64,000 nt of DNA from DATAOG01 sp963798075 (GTDB lineage: Bacteria; Pseudomonadota; Alphaproteobacteria; Geminicoccales; Geminicoccaceae): positions 62,001 to 126,000 of the forward strand of contig CAWCRU010000008.1 in assembly GCA_963798075.1 (NCBI GenBank), in the 5' to 3' direction. Shown piece by piece: positions 1-10,700 of the stretch; the first letter of the stretch is position 1, and each line of letters starts with the position of its first letter. The notes under the pieces are model-generated. The model had not been told where the DNA came from. It saw nothing but the letters and a program-made list of their open reading frames with translations, and ran no database searches. A program made the position numbers and the translations under genes.

Positions 1-1389
1 CGCCGCAAGCTCGAGGAGAGCCGCATCAAGGGCGTGCCGGTCAACGTCGTGGCGCCGGGCGAGCGCTTTCGGGTCGGGCCCTTCGATTGCGCGCTGATCC
101 AGGTCACCCATTCGATCCCGGAAGCGCATGCGCTCGCGCTCCGGACGCCGCTCGGTAACGTTTTGCACACCGGCGACTGGAAGCTCGATCCGGCGCCTCT
201 GGTCGGGCCGCTCACCGGCAGCGATGCGCTCGAGGCCTTCGGCCACGAGGGCGTGCTCGCGATGGTCGCGGATTCGACCAACATCCTGAACCCCGGCACC
301 TCGGGCTCTGAGGCCGAGGTCCGCGACAGCCTTCGGGAGCTGGTCGGCCGGCAGACGCAGCGGGTCGTGCTGACCACCTTCGCGTCCAACATCGCGCGCC
401 TTTCGACCGCGCTCGCGGTCGCGCAGGCGAGTGGGCGCGAGGTTGCGGCCGTCGGGCGCTCGATGCGGCGGATGATCGAGGCGGCGCGCGAGGTGGGCTA
501 CCTCCGGGGCGTCCCCGACCTGCTCGACGAGCGGACGGCCGGCGAACTGCCGCGTCACAAGGTGTTGTGGCTCGCGACCGGCTGCCAGGGCGAGCCGCGG
601 GCGGCGCTGACCCGGATTGCTGCCGGCCAGCATCCGACCCTGGCACTCGAGCCCGGCGACGTCGTGATCTTCTCCTCCAAAATCATCCCCGGCAACGAGC
701 GCATCCTCTACAATCTGCACAACGCCCTGATCCGCGGCGGCATCGAGGTGATTACCGAGGAAGACCACTTCGTCCACGTCTCGGGCCATCCCTGCCGCGA
801 CGAGGTGGCACAGATGTATCGCTGGATCCGGCCAAAGATCGCGATCCCGGTCCATGGCGAGGCGCGCCACCTGCACGAGCATCTGGCCTTCGCCCGCGAC
901 CTCGGGGTGCCCCAGCAGATCGAGGTCCGCAACGGCGACGTCGTGCGCTTGGCGCCGGCGCCCGCGGAGGTGATCGACGAGGTGCCGACCGGCCGTCTGG
1001 TGCTCGAGAACGACGGGCTGGTCGCGGCCGGCGACGATCTGTTCCGGACCCGCCGCCGGCTGATGGCGCATGGCACGGTCCTGGTCGGGCTGGTGCTCGA
1101 CCGTTACGGCACATTGCTCGCAGCCCCCCAGCTCTCGACCTTCGGGGCGGTCGACCTCGAGCGCGAGCCGGACCTCGCGGCGACCGTGCGGAGCGCGATC
1201 GAGGATGCCGTGGAGGCGCTCGACGACGATGCCGCGCTCGACGACGAGCAGATCCGGGCCGCGGTCCGGGTCGCCGTCCGGCGGGCCTTCAAACTGGTGC
1301 GCGAGAAGCGGCCGATCATCGAGATCCAGATCACCCGCCTGGATCGGGCCGCGCTCGAGGGGCTGTACGACGAGGCTGGAGCCGCCTGA
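1..1389 (+). CDS. rnj: Ribonuclease J, 5'-truncated by window edge
   Basis: The frame is open from base 1, so the N-terminus, including the first metallo-beta-lactamase metal motifs, lies outside the window. What remains is the rest of the MBL domain, the beta-CASP domain and the C-terminal domain. The segment HVSGHPCRDE followed by IPVHGEARH is the typical beta-CASP/MBL junction with late metal-binding histidines of RNase J. The family has 5'-to-3' exonuclease and endonuclease activity on mRNA and rRNA precursors. A GTG at 34 is internal and not the true start. The stop overlaps the start of the epimerase gene by one base, implying translational coupling. RNase J followed by mce, DUF1467 and proS is a recurrent alphaproteobacterial order. 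Confidence 0.93.
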   Translation, partial: RRKLEESRIKGVPVNVVAPGERFRVGPFDCALIQVTHSIPEAHALALRTPLGNVLHTGDWKLDPAPLVGPLTGSDALEAFGHEGVLAMVADSTNILNPGTSGSEAEVRDSLRELVGRQTQRVVLTTFASNIARLSTALAVAQASGREVAAVGRSMRRMIEAAREVGYLRGVPDLLDERTAGELPRHKVLWLATGCQGEPRAALTRIAAGQHPTLALEPGDVVIFSSKIIPGNERILYNLHNALIRGGIEVITEEDHFVHVSGHPCRDEVAQMYRWIRPKIAIPVHGEARHLHEHLAFARDLGVPQQIEVRNGDVVRLAPAPAEVIDEVPTGRLVLENDGLVAAGDDLFRTRRRLMAHGTVLVGLVLDRYGTLLAAPQLSTFGAVDLEREPDLAATVRSAIEDAVEALDDDAALDDEQIRAAVRVAVRRAFKLVREKRPIIEIQITRLDRAALEGLYDEAGAA

Positions 1390-1793
1390 TGATCGGCCGG
1401 CTGAACCACGTCGCGGTCGCGGTGCCCGATCTCGACGCCGCGGTGGCGCAATACCGTGACCTGCTCGGCGCCAAAGTATCGCCGCCGGCAGCGCAGCCGG
1501 CGCATGGCGTGACCACGGTATTCGTCGAGCTGGCTAACACCAAGATCGAGCTCCTGCACCCGCTGGGGGCGGACTCGCCGATCGCGGCCTTCCTCGAGCG
1601 CCAGCCGAGCGGCGGCATCCACCACCTCTGCTACGAGGTCGAGGACATCCTGGCCGCCCGCGACCATCTGCTGACCCAAGGTGCCCGCGTGCTGGGGGAT
1701 GGCGTGCCCAGGCAGGGTGCCCACGACCGCCCGGTGCTTTTCCTCCATCCGAAGGACTTCAGCGGCACCCTGATCGAGCTCGAGCAGGCCTGA
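1389..1793 (+). CDS. mce: Methylmalonyl-CoA epimerase
   Basis: The 134-residue protein has the vicinal-oxygen-chelate (glyoxalase) fold, with two beta-alpha-beta-beta-beta halves. It opens MIGRLNHVAVAVPDLD, where the early His is a metal ligand, and contains GGIHHLCYEVED with the mid-protein His and ends near LIELEQA with the Glu ligand. The family interconverts (2R)- and (2S)-methylmalonyl-CoA in propionate and branched-chain degradation. The ATG shares its A with the TGA of the RNase J gene. Length is normal for the family. The metal-ligand pattern and the neighbours favour the epimerase over a generic glyoxalase. Confidence 0.92.
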   Translation: MIGRLNHVAVAVPDLDAAVAQYRDLLGAKVSPPAAQPAHGVTTVFVELANTKIELLHPLGADSPIAAFLERQPSGGIHHLCYEVEDILAARDHLLTQGARVLGDGVPRQGAHDRPVLFLHPKDFSGTLIELEQA

Positions 1794-1800
1794 ACGATCC

Positions 1801-2040
1801 ATGACCTGGTTCGCGACCGGGGTCACGTTCGCGCTGGTCTGGTGGCTGGTCCTGTTCATGGTCCTGCCGTTCGGCGCGCGGCCGCCGGATCAGGTCGTGC
1901 CCGGCACGGCGCCGAGCGCGCCGGCCAAGCCCAGGATCGGGCTCAAGTTCCTGATAACCACGATGATCGCGATGATCTTGACCGCGCTGATCCTCTGGTT
2001 GATTGACAGCGGCCTCATTCAGCTGCGTCCGACGGCGTGA
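1801..2040 (+). CDS. DUF1467 family small membrane protein
   Basis: A 79-residue protein with two hydrophobic segments, about residues 5-25 and 48-68, separated by a Pro-rich loop. The sequence WWLVLFMVLPFGARPPDQ matches the start of the DUF1467 family, which is almost confined to Alphaproteobacteria and usually lies between mce and proS, as here. It begins 7 bases after the mce stop and is probably the last gene of the RNase J-mce unit. Its function is unknown; it is an inner-membrane protein by prediction. Confidence 0.85.
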   Translation: MTWFATGVTFALVWWLVLFMVLPFGARPPDQVVPGTAPSAPAKPRIGLKFLITTMIAMILTALILWLIDSGLIQLRPTA

Positions 2041-2374
2041 GCCTCTATCGCAGACGGTTGCTCAACTAGCGATTTATGCGACGTTTTCTTAGCTAGAGAA
2101 TTTGTAGACCCGTGTATCTTACTGATTTACGATAATATTTTGTCCTGGACGATGACCGTCGGCGGCCGCGGAAGGGTGTTCGGGGCATAGGCAGGCGCAA
2201 GGGTCTTCAAATCTCTGTGATCGGCCTCGATCACCGTTCCAAAGCGCCGCCCGGTCCCACCTTACTCTTCCGTCGCCCCGGGCAAGTCCGGACTGCTAAA
2301 ATTTGAGAAAAAATTGCTACCAATCACGCTGTGAAATTTGCCGGTTAGTTTACTTATTCATCGTGAAATTTCTC
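2041..2374 (+). other. Intergenic, AT-rich, no gene recognised
   Basis: This stretch after the DUF1467 gene is clearly richer in A and T than its surroundings, especially 2060-2150 and 2300-2374. I see no coding frame with plausible codon use. It probably holds regulatory DNA for the RNA-like element just downstream. Confidence 0.5.
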
Positions 2375-2404
2375 TTGCCATCGGGAGCGCGAGGGTCCCA
2401 TATT
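2375..2404 (+). promoter_or_regulatory. Candidate sigma-70 promoter for small RNA
   Basis: TTGCCA at 2375-2380 and CATATT at 2399-2404 are separated by 18 bases, a fair match to -35 and -10 boxes. The predicted start, around 2410, is exactly where a stem-loop begins. Inferred by eye only. Confidence 0.45.
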
Positions 2405-2409
2405 AGTCT

Positions 2410-2498
2410 GGTGTTCATGGGATGTTTCCCCTGTGACACCCGACTTGAGGCGTTTCCTCCCTACCTTAGCCGCGTCAGACCTCTGACGCGGCTTTTTT
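2410..2498 (+). ncRNA. Candidate trans-acting small RNA (~89 nt)
   Basis: A 5' stem-loop (2410-2440, arms GGTGT..CATGGG and CCC..TGTGACACC with small bulges) is followed by a linker containing GTTTCCTCCCTACC and then by a strong intrinsic terminator. A promoter-like pair lies just upstream and no convincing coding frame overlaps. The C/U-rich linker is complementary to Shine-Dalgarno sequences, a feature of several alphaproteobacterial regulatory RNAs. No Rfam family could be assigned by eye. Confidence 0.5.
2468..2498 (+). terminator. Strong intrinsic (rho-independent) terminator
   Basis: AGCCGCGTCAGA pairs perfectly with TCTGACGCGGCT across a CC turn, followed at once by six T (2493-2498). 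It is the best intrinsic terminator in the window and is read on the plus strand, ending the candidate small RNA. Confidence 0.88.
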
Positions 2499-2828
2499 CG
2501 TCGGGAACCTCCGAAAGCAATGTGTTACCGGCGGAAGCCGAGAGAGCACTGCGCTTCGCGAGAGGGCGCCCGACCTGAAGGGTCGCGACTGCGATCCGGC
2601 GAATGAGATGGGGGATGGGCCTGCGCCGTGGCCGAAGGCGGTCGCCATGCGATCGACTTCTCAACCCAGGGGAGAGAGCGGGCGACCCCAGGCGGCCGAC
2701 GACCCGGCGGACCTTGCCGGCGCGCCGCGTCGCGCGGGGGGCGCGGGCCGGCGGCGGCGGAATTGTCATGCCGGCGCGATCCGCCTAGAGTGGCGCCCCT
2801 TTGATCTGCCATCCCGAGCGAGACCCAG
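2499..2828 (+). other. Intergenic before proS, nothing recognised
   Basis: About 330 bases of GC-rich sequence between the terminator and proS. The open frames here lack a homologous look or a good start. The proS promoter presumably lies within it but no convincing -35/-10 pair was seen. Confidence 0.4.
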
Positions 2829-4118
2829 ATGCGGCTGTCGCGGTACTTTCTGCCGTTGCTCAAGGAGACCCCGGCCGAGGCGCAGATCGTCTCCCACCAG
2901 TTGATGCTGCGGGCCGGCATGATCAGGCAGAGCTCGGCGGGCATCTACAGCTGGCTGCCGCTCGGCCTGCGGGTGCTCAAGCGCGTCGAGCAGATCGTTC
3001 GCGAGGAGATGGACGCGGCCGGCTGCCACGAGATCCTGATGCCGACGATCCAGCCGGCCGAGCTGTGGCAGGAGAGCGGCCGCTACGACGACTATGGCAA
3101 GGAGATGCTGCGGATCAGCGACCGCCACGAGCGCCCGATGCTCTACGGGCCGACCCACGAGGAGGTGGTCACCGACATCTTCCGCCGCAGCATCAGGAGC
3201 TATCGCGACCTGCCGGTCAACCTCTACCAGATCCAATGGAAGTTCCGGGACGAGATCCGGCCCCGCTTCGGGGTCATGCGCGGCCGCGAGTTCTACATGA
3301 AGGACAACTATTCCTTCGACCTCGACGTCGAAGGCGCGAAGCGCTCCTACGACAATATGTTCGTGGCGTATCTCAAGACGTTCCGGCGGATGGGCCTGAC
3401 CGCGATCCCGATGCGCGCGGCGAGCGGTGCCATCGGCGGCGACATGAGCCACGAATTTCAGGTCCTGGCGGCGACCGGCGAGAGCCAGGTCTACTACGAC
3501 CCGGCCTTCGAAGAGCTCGATCTGGTCCGGAGCGTGCCGGACCTCGAGCAGCTGAAGGCGCTCTACGCCGCGACCGACGAGCGCCATGATCCCGCGAGCT
3601 GCCCGGTGCCGGCCGAGCGCCTGCGCTCGGGCCGCGGCATCGAGGTCGGTCAGATCTTCTACTTCGGGACCAAGTACTCGAAGGTCCTGGGCGCCACCGT
3701 CATGGGCCCGGACGGCCAGGAGACCCCGGTCGAGATGGGCTCCTACGGGATCGGCGTCTCGCGCCTGGTCGGCGCCCTGATCGAGGTCTTCCACGACGAG
3801 GCCGGCATCCAGTGGCCGGAGGCGGTCGCGCCCTTCAAGCTCGGCCTGATCCATCTGCGGCCCGGCGACCCTGCCTGCGACGAGGTCGTCGGCGCCCTCG
3901 AGACCAGCCTTGCCAAGGCCGGCCTCGAGGTGCTGACCGACGATCGCGACGAGAGTGCCGGCGCCAAGTTCGCCGCCATGGACCTGATCGGCCTGCCCTG
4001 GCAGGCGGTGGTGGGGCCGCGCGGCGTCAAGCAGGGCGTGGTCGAGCTGAAATCGCGCGCGACCGGCGAGCGCGTCGAGCTCGCGCCCGAAGCGCTGGTC
4101 GCGCGGCTCGCCGCCTGA
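2829..4118 (+). CDS. proS: Prolyl-tRNA synthetase, short (type 2) form
   Basis: A class II aminoacyl-tRNA synthetase of 429 residues that charges tRNA-Pro in the cytoplasm. It opens MRLSRYFLPLLKETPAEAQ, typical of bacterial ProRS. Motif 2 is visible near residue 140 (KFRDEIRPRFGVMRGREF) and motif 3 in GSYGIGVSRLVGAL. The C-terminal anticodon-binding domain starts after about residue 335. It lacks the editing insertion of about 180 residues found in the E. coli type, as is usual in Alphaproteobacteria. ATG 2829 fits the family N-terminus. The lolC/E gene follows 28 bases downstream. Confidence 0.97.
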   Translation: MRLSRYFLPLLKETPAEAQIVSHQLMLRAGMIRQSSAGIYSWLPLGLRVLKRVEQIVREEMDAAGCHEILMPTIQPAELWQESGRYDDYGKEMLRISDRHERPMLYGPTHEEVVTDIFRRSIRSYRDLPVNLYQIQWKFRDEIRPRFGVMRGREFYMKDNYSFDLDVEGAKRSYDNMFVAYLKTFRRMGLTAIPMRAASGAIGGDMSHEFQVLAATGESQVYYDPAFEELDLVRSVPDLEQLKALYAATDERHDPASCPVPAERLRSGRGIEVGQIFYFGTKYSKVLGATVMGPDGQETPVEMGSYGIGVSRLVGALIEVFHDEAGIQWPEAVAPFKLGLIHLRPGDPACDEVVGALETSLAKAGLEVLTDDRDESAGAKFAAMDLIGLPWQAVVGPRGVKQGVVELKSRATGERVELAPEALVARLAA

Positions 4119-4146
4119 TGGTCGCCGTCGGACGGCTCAGGGCTTG

Positions 4147-5388
4147 ATGTTCGCCCCGGTCGAACGGCTGATCGCCGGGCGCTATCTGCGCGCGCGCCGC
4201 GAGGAGGGCTTCATTTCGGTGATCGCCGCCTTCTCGCTGCTCGGGATCGCTCTCGGCGTCGCGACGCTCATCGTCGTGCTCGCGGTGATGAGCGGCTTTC
4301 GGGCCGAGCTGCTCGGTCGCGTCCTCGGCCTCAACGGCCACGTCACGGTCCAGACCGGGCCCCAGGGCCTGAACGACTTCGATGCGCTCGCCGAGCGTCT
4401 GCGCGCGGCCGATGGCGTGCTCGCGGTGACGCCACTGGTCACCGGGCAGGCGATGGCGACCGCCAACGGCATCGCGTCGGGGGCGGTGGTGCACGGCATC
4501 CGGCCCGCCGATCTGGCCGCGCGCGCCACCATCGCCGAGCACCTGATCGGCGGCTCGGTCGCGCGGCTGACCGACGATCAGGTCGCGATCGGCTCGCGCA
4601 TGGCCTTTCGCATGGGGCTCCGCCTCGGCGATCGCCTGACCCTGATCTCGCCCCAGGGCACGCCGACGGCGTTCGGCACCGTGCCGCGCGTCAAGGCCTA
4701 CCAGATCGGCGCGATCTTCGAGGTCGGCATGTACGAGTACGACAGCTCGTTCGTATTCATGCCGCTCGAGGCGGCCCAGCTGTACTTCCAGCTCGAGGGC
4801 CGCGCCAACGAGCTCGAGGTCATGGTCGCCGATCCGGACCGGGTGGCGGGCTATCGCCGGGAACTCGCACCGCTCGTCGGCAACGAGGGCCAGCTGGTCG
4901 ACTGGCAGCAGGCCAACGCCTCGTTCTTCACGGCGCTCAAGGTCGAGCGCAACGTGATGTTCCTGATCCTCAGCCTGATCATCATGGTCGCGGCCTTCAA
5001 CATCATCTCGAGCATGATCATGCTGGTCAAGGACAAGGGCCGCGACATTGCGATCCTCAGGACCATGGGCGCCACCCGCGGCGTCATCATGCGCGTGTTC
5101 TTCATGAGCGGCGCCGCGATCGGGGTCACCGGCACGCTCGCGGGCTTCCTGCTCGGGCTCGTGTTCGCCGAAAACATCGAGACCATCCGGCAGTGGCTGC
5201 AGGTGCTGACCGGGACCAACCTGTTCTCGGCCGAGATCTATTTCCTCTCGCATCTGCCGGCCCGGATCGAGACCCGCGACGTGCTGAGCGTGGTCCTGAT
5301 GAGCCTCGCTTTGTCGCTGCTCGCCACGCTCTATCCATCCTGGCGGGCGGCCCGCCTCGATCCGGTCGAAGCGCTGCGCTATGAGTGA
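4147..5388 (+). CDS. lolC: Lipoprotein-releasing ABC transporter permease LolC/E
   Basis: A 413-residue FtsX/MacB-fold permease with one N-terminal membrane segment (about residues 20-45), a large periplasmic domain and three C-terminal membrane segments (about 270-400). It ends AARLDPVEALRYE, the hallmark of this family. With LolD it extracts outer-membrane lipoproteins from the inner membrane and hands them to LolA. Alphaproteobacteria usually have one hybrid LolC/E protein, so lolC is a label of convenience. A TTG one codon upstream is in frame, but the ATG at 4147 is preferred. lolD follows in the same operon. Confidence 0.93.
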   Translation: MFAPVERLIAGRYLRARREEGFISVIAAFSLLGIALGVATLIVVLAVMSGFRAELLGRVLGLNGHVTVQTGPQGLNDFDALAERLRAADGVLAVTPLVTGQAMATANGIASGAVVHGIRPADLAARATIAEHLIGGSVARLTDDQVAIGSRMAFRMGLRLGDRLTLISPQGTPTAFGTVPRVKAYQIGAIFEVGMYEYDSSFVFMPLEAAQLYFQLEGRANELEVMVADPDRVAGYRRELAPLVGNEGQLVDWQQANASFFTALKVERNVMFLILSLIIMVAAFNIISSMIMLVKDKGRDIAILRTMGATRGVIMRVFFMSGAAIGVTGTLAGFLLGLVFAENIETIRQWLQVLTGTNLFSAEIYFLSHLPARIETRDVLSVVLMSLALSLLATLYPSWRAARLDPVEALRYE

Positions 5389-5430
5389 GCGCGCATCGGG
5401 CCCCCCGGCCGCGTGGTGGCCGGCTCGGGC

Positions 5431-6111
<681 letters not shown>

Positions 6112-6136
6112 CCCCGGCAGGTGCGGCGCGCCGGGC

Positions 6137-7579
6137 TCAAGGCCGCCAGAAGCGGGGCGTCAGCAGCACCAGCACCGTGAACAGCTCGAGCCGTCCGAGC
6201 AGCATCTCGAAGGCAAGGATCCACTTGGCGCCATCGGGCAGGCTCGCAAAGTTGCCGGCCGGACCGATGATCGGGCCGAGCCCCGGCCCGACATTGCCGA
6301 TCGCCTGCACGGTGCCGCTGAGCGCCGTCTGCCAGTCCAGGCCGAAGGCGCCGAGACTGACCGTGCCGAGCCCGACCGCAAGGAAATAGATCGCCAGGAA
6401 CGCCATGACGCCCTCGACCACGTCGACCGAGAGCGGCTTGCCGTCGTAGGTGCGATGCGCGATCGCATGCGGCATGAAGCGCCGCTGGATGTGCTCCCGC
6501 AGCACGATCAGCAGCACGCGGAAGCGGAAGACCTTGATCGCGCCGGACGTCGAGCCGGTACAGCCGCCGACGAACATCAAATAGAAGAAAACGGCGTCCG
6601 CGAGCGGTCCCCAGACCCCGAAATCATCGGAAGCGTAGCCGGTCGTCGTCATGATCGAGGTGGCGTTGAAGGCCGCCAGCCGGAACGCGTCGGGAATCGG
6701 CCGCCCGCCGTGCCAATACAGCCAGAGCGTGAGCACGGCGACGCTGGCCCCGAGAATCAGGAGCATGACCCGCGCCTGCCGGTCCCACAGGATCGACCAG
6801 TCGCCGCGGATCACGCGCACATAGAGCAGGAACGGCATCGCGCCCGCGAGCATGAACGCCACGCCCACCCACTGCGCCAGCGGCGAGAAGCCCGTGAACG
6901 AAGAGTTGCGGGTCGCGTAACCGCCTGTAGAAAGGGTGGTCATGGCGTAGGCGATGGCGTCGAACAGCGTCATGCCGGCGGCCTGGTAGGCGACCACACA
7001 GGCGATCGAGAGGACGGCGTAGGCGACGCACAGGGCCGCGGTCACTGCCGCCAGCCGCGGCATCGGCTTGTCCGAGCGGTCGGAGGATTCGGTGTGGAAC
7101 AGCTGCATGCCGCCGGTGCGCAGCCAGGGCAGGATGGCGATCGCCATGACCACGATGCCGACCCCGCCCAGCCACTGCAGCAGCGCCCGCCACAAGAGGA
7201 TGCTCTTGGGCATGCTGTCGAGCCCGACCAGCACCGTCGAGCCGGTCGTCGTGACCCCGGACATGGTCTCGAAGAAGGCGTCGGTGTAGCTCAGCTTGAG
7301 CTCCGAGAAGACCAGCGGCAGAGCACCGACCGCCGGCACCGAGAACCAGGCGAGGAAGGTCAGCACATAGGCCTGTCGAAGCGTCAGGACCCCGATCGAG
7401 CCCCGGTTGGCGAGCACGAACAGGCCGCCGAGCCCGATCGAGAGCACGGCTGCGATCGAGAAGGGCTCCGGCGGCTGCCGGCCGGACAGCCAGTTGAGGG
7501 TCGCGGGCACCAGCATCGCCACCGCGATCGCGCAGATCAGGACGCCGATCACGAACAGCACGGGACGAAGGTCGATCAT
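6137..7579 (-). CDS. trkH: TrkH family potassium uptake protein
   Basis: A 480-residue polytopic membrane protein built from four pore-loop repeats. Filter-like segments include TTTGSTVLVG, TTLSTGGYATR, TTTGYASDDFG and AIGNVGPGLG. The family is the ion-conducting subunit of Trk potassium uptake and normally associates with cytoplasmic TrkA, which is not in the window. A longer frame adds an Arg-rich stretch upstream, but the ATG at 7579 (MIDLRPVLFVIGV) begins at the first membrane helix. It is convergent with lolD and divergent from dnaE. Confidence 0.93.
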   Translation of the reverse strand: MIDLRPVLFVIGVLICAIAVAMLVPATLNWLSGRQPPEPFSIAAVLSIGLGGLFVLANRGSIGVLTLRQAYVLTFLAWFSVPAVGALPLVFSELKLSYTDAFFETMSGVTTTGSTVLVGLDSMPKSILLWRALLQWLGGVGIVVMAIAILPWLRTGGMQLFHTESSDRSDKPMPRLAAVTAALCVAYAVLSIACVVAYQAAGMTLFDAIAYAMTTLSTGGYATRNSSFTGFSPLAQWVGVAFMLAGAMPFLLYVRVIRGDWSILWDRQARVMLLILGASVAVLTLWLYWHGGRPIPDAFRLAAFNATSIMTTTGYASDDFGVWGPLADAVFFYLMFVGGCTGSTSGAIKVFRFRVLLIVLREHIQRRFMPHAIAHRTYDGKPLSVDVVEGVMAFLAIYFLAVGLGTVSLGAFGLDWQTALSGTVQAIGNVGPGLGPIIGPAGNFASLPDGAKWILAFEMLLGRLELFTVLVLLTPRFWRP

Positions 7580-7738
7580 CGGCACAACCGCGCTCGAGAG
7601 TGGCTCGATCCGGTGCCGGCGACGGCCGCGCCGTCGCCAGCCGGACCAGCGACGGCGAGGCATGACAGTCGGATCGACGGCCTGTCAACGTCGACATGCG
7701 AAGCGGTTGAGCCCGCGGGCAGGCTGGCCTAGGTTGCG

Positions 7739-10700
7739 GTGTCCGCCGCGCACCGGAGCCATCGCTTGCGTCACGCCCCCTTCGTCCATCTCCGCGTCCG
7801 CTCCTGCTACTCGCTGCTCGAGAGCACGGTGCGGCTGGAGGAGTTGGTGCAACGTTGCCGGGCGGACGCCATGCCCGCGGTCGGGATCGCCGATCGGGCC
7901 AATCTGTTCGACGCGCTCGCGATCGGCCAGGAGGCCGCCAAGGCGGGCGTGCAGGCGCTGGTCGGCTGTCTGCTGCCGCTGGCCGTCGACGACCCCGCGA
8001 GCGCCAACGGCAGGCCCGCGGCGCCCGCCTGGCTGCCGGTCCTGGTCCAGAGCCAGAGCGGCTACCAAAACCTGCTGAAGCTGCTGAGTCGCGCCTATCT
8101 CGGCGGTGATGGCGGCGCGCCGGAGGTCCGGCTCGATGACCTGGCGGGCGCCGCGGACGGGCTGATCGCGCTCACCGGTGGCCCCGAGGGGCCGCTCGGC
8201 CGGGCACTGCTGCACGGCAACCGCGGTCTCGGCGAGGCGCTGCTGACCCGGCTCGCGGCGCTGTTCCCGGGCCGGCTTTACGTCGAGCTGATGCGCCACG
8301 GGCTCGCGGCCGAGGAGGAGATCGAGCCTGCCCTGATCGACCTCGCCCTCGAGCGCGGTCTGCCGCTGGTCGCGACCAACGACGTGCACTTCATCGACGC
8401 CGCCGACTACGAGGCGCACGACGTCCTGTTGTGCATCGCCGATGGCGCTCAGGTCGGCCAGGAGCAGCGCCGCCGGCTGACGCCCCAGCACCGGCTCAAG
8501 AGTGCTGCCGAGATGGCGGAGCTGTTCGCCGATCTGCCCGAGGCGACCCGGAATACGCTCGTGATCGCGCAACGCTGCGCCTTCATGATCCCGACCCGGG
8601 CGCCGATCCTACCCAATTTTCCGACCACGACCGGCCGCGACGAGGCGACCGAGCTCCGGTTCCAGGCCGAGGCGGGGCTCGCCGAGCGGCTTGCTGCCGG
8701 TCGGGTTCCGGAGGCAGATTTCGATGTGTCGGCAGCACCCTATCGCGAGCGACTGCAATACGAGTTGAACGTCATCATCGGCATGCAATACGAGGGCTAT
8801 TTCCTGATCGTCGCCGACTTCATCCGCTGGGCCAAGGGACGCGGCATCCCGGTCGGCCCGGGGCGCGGCTCTGGAGCGGGCTCGGTGGTCGCCTGGTCGC
8901 TCGCGATCACCGATCTCGACCCGCTCCGCTTCGGCCTCCTGTTCGAGCGCTTCCTGAACCCGGAGCGGGTGTCGATGCCGGACTTCGACGTCGACTTCTG
9001 CCAGGATCGGCGCGACGAGGTGATCCGCTACGTGCGCGCCAAATACGGCGACGACCGCGTCGCGGCGATCATCACCTTCGGCAAGCTGCAGGCGCGCGCG
9101 GTGCTGCGCGACGTCGGCCGGGCGCTCGGCATGCCCTATGGCCAGGTCGACCGGGTGGCCAAGCTGGTGCCGTTCAACCCGGCCCATCCGCCAACCCTCG
9201 AGCAGGCGCTCGAGCTCGAGCCCAGGCTCGCCGACGCGGCGCGCGAGGACGAGCAGATCGACCGCCTGATCGCGATCGCGCAGAAGCTCGAGGGGCTGCC
9301 GCGCCACGCCTCGACCCATGCCGCCGGGCGTCGTGATCGGCGACCGGCCGCTCGACGGGCTGGTGCCGCTCTACCGCGACCCGCGCTCCGACATGCCGGT
9401 CACCCAGTTCAACATGAAGGACGTCGAGAAGGCGGGCCTGGTCAAGTTCGACTTTCTCGGACTGACCACGCTGACCCTTTTGGTGCTGGCCGAGCGCCTG
9501 GTCAACGAGCGTGGCGGCAGGCTCGAGCTCGCGGCGCTGCCGCTCGACGATCCGGCGACCTTCGCGCTCCTGGGCAAGGGCGATACCGCCGGCGTGTTCC
9601 AGCTGGAATCCGGCGGCATGCGCGATGCCCTGCGCAAGCTCAAGCCCGACAGCTTCGACGACATCATCGCCATGAATGCGCTCTATCGGCCGGGGCCGAT
9701 GGACAACATCCCGCGCTACATCAACTGCAAGCACGGCGTCGAGCAGCCGGAATACCTGCACCCGCTGCTCGAGCCGATCCTGAAAGAGACCTACGGCGTC
9801 ATCATCTACCAGGAGCAGGTGATGCAGATCGCCCGCGAGCTCGCGGGCTATTCCCTGGGCGGCGCTGACCTTCTGCGGCGCGCCATGGGCAAGAAGATCA
9901 AGGCCGAGATGGATGCCCAGCGCGAGACCTTCATCGAAGGGGCGGTCGCGCGCGGCGTCTCGCAGAAGCTCGCGACCGCGATCTTCGAGCAGGTGGCCAA
10001 GTTCGCCTCCTACGGCTTTCCCAAGGCGCACGCCACCGCCTATGCGCTCCTCGCCTACCAGACCGCCTGGCTCAAAGCCAACCACCCGCTCGAGTTCTTC
10101 GCCGCGGCCATGACCATGGACCGCGCCAATCAGGACCGCCTCACCATCTACCGCCAGGAGATCGCCAAAGCCGCAATCGCGCTGCTGCCGCCGGACGTCA
10201 ACCACGGCGATGCCAACTTCACGGTGGAGGACCGGCCGGATGGCGCCGCGATCCGCTATGCGCTGGCCGCGATCCGCGGCGTCGGCGTCCAGGCCGTGGA
10301 CGCCCTGGTCGCCGAGCGCGAGCAGAACGGGCGGTTCGAGGATCTGTTCGATCTCGCCGCCCGCGCCGGCGGCAAGGTTTTGAACCGCCGTCTGCTGGAA
10401 GCGCTGATCAAGGCCGGCGCGCTCGATGCCCTGCATCCCAACCGGCAGCAGGCGCTGGCCGGCATCGATCTGGCGCTGCGCTACGGCGCCGCCCACGCCG
10501 AGCAGGCGGCGAGTGACCAGGTGAGCCTGTTCGGCAGCCTGCTCGAGCAGCCGCAGCTGCCCAGACCGCGCCTGCCCGAGGCTCCCGACCTGCCTCAGCT
10601 CGAGCGCTTGCAGCAGGAGTTCGAAGCGCTCGGCTGCTACCTCACCGCGCATCCGCTCGAGGGCTATCGGGCAAGTCTCGCCAAGCTCGGGGTCACGCCG

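Noticed and set aside
2303..2578. 91-codon plus-strand frame before proS
   Set aside because: It runs straight through a strong intrinsic terminator and has no ribosome site; the interval looks like an RNA gene instead.
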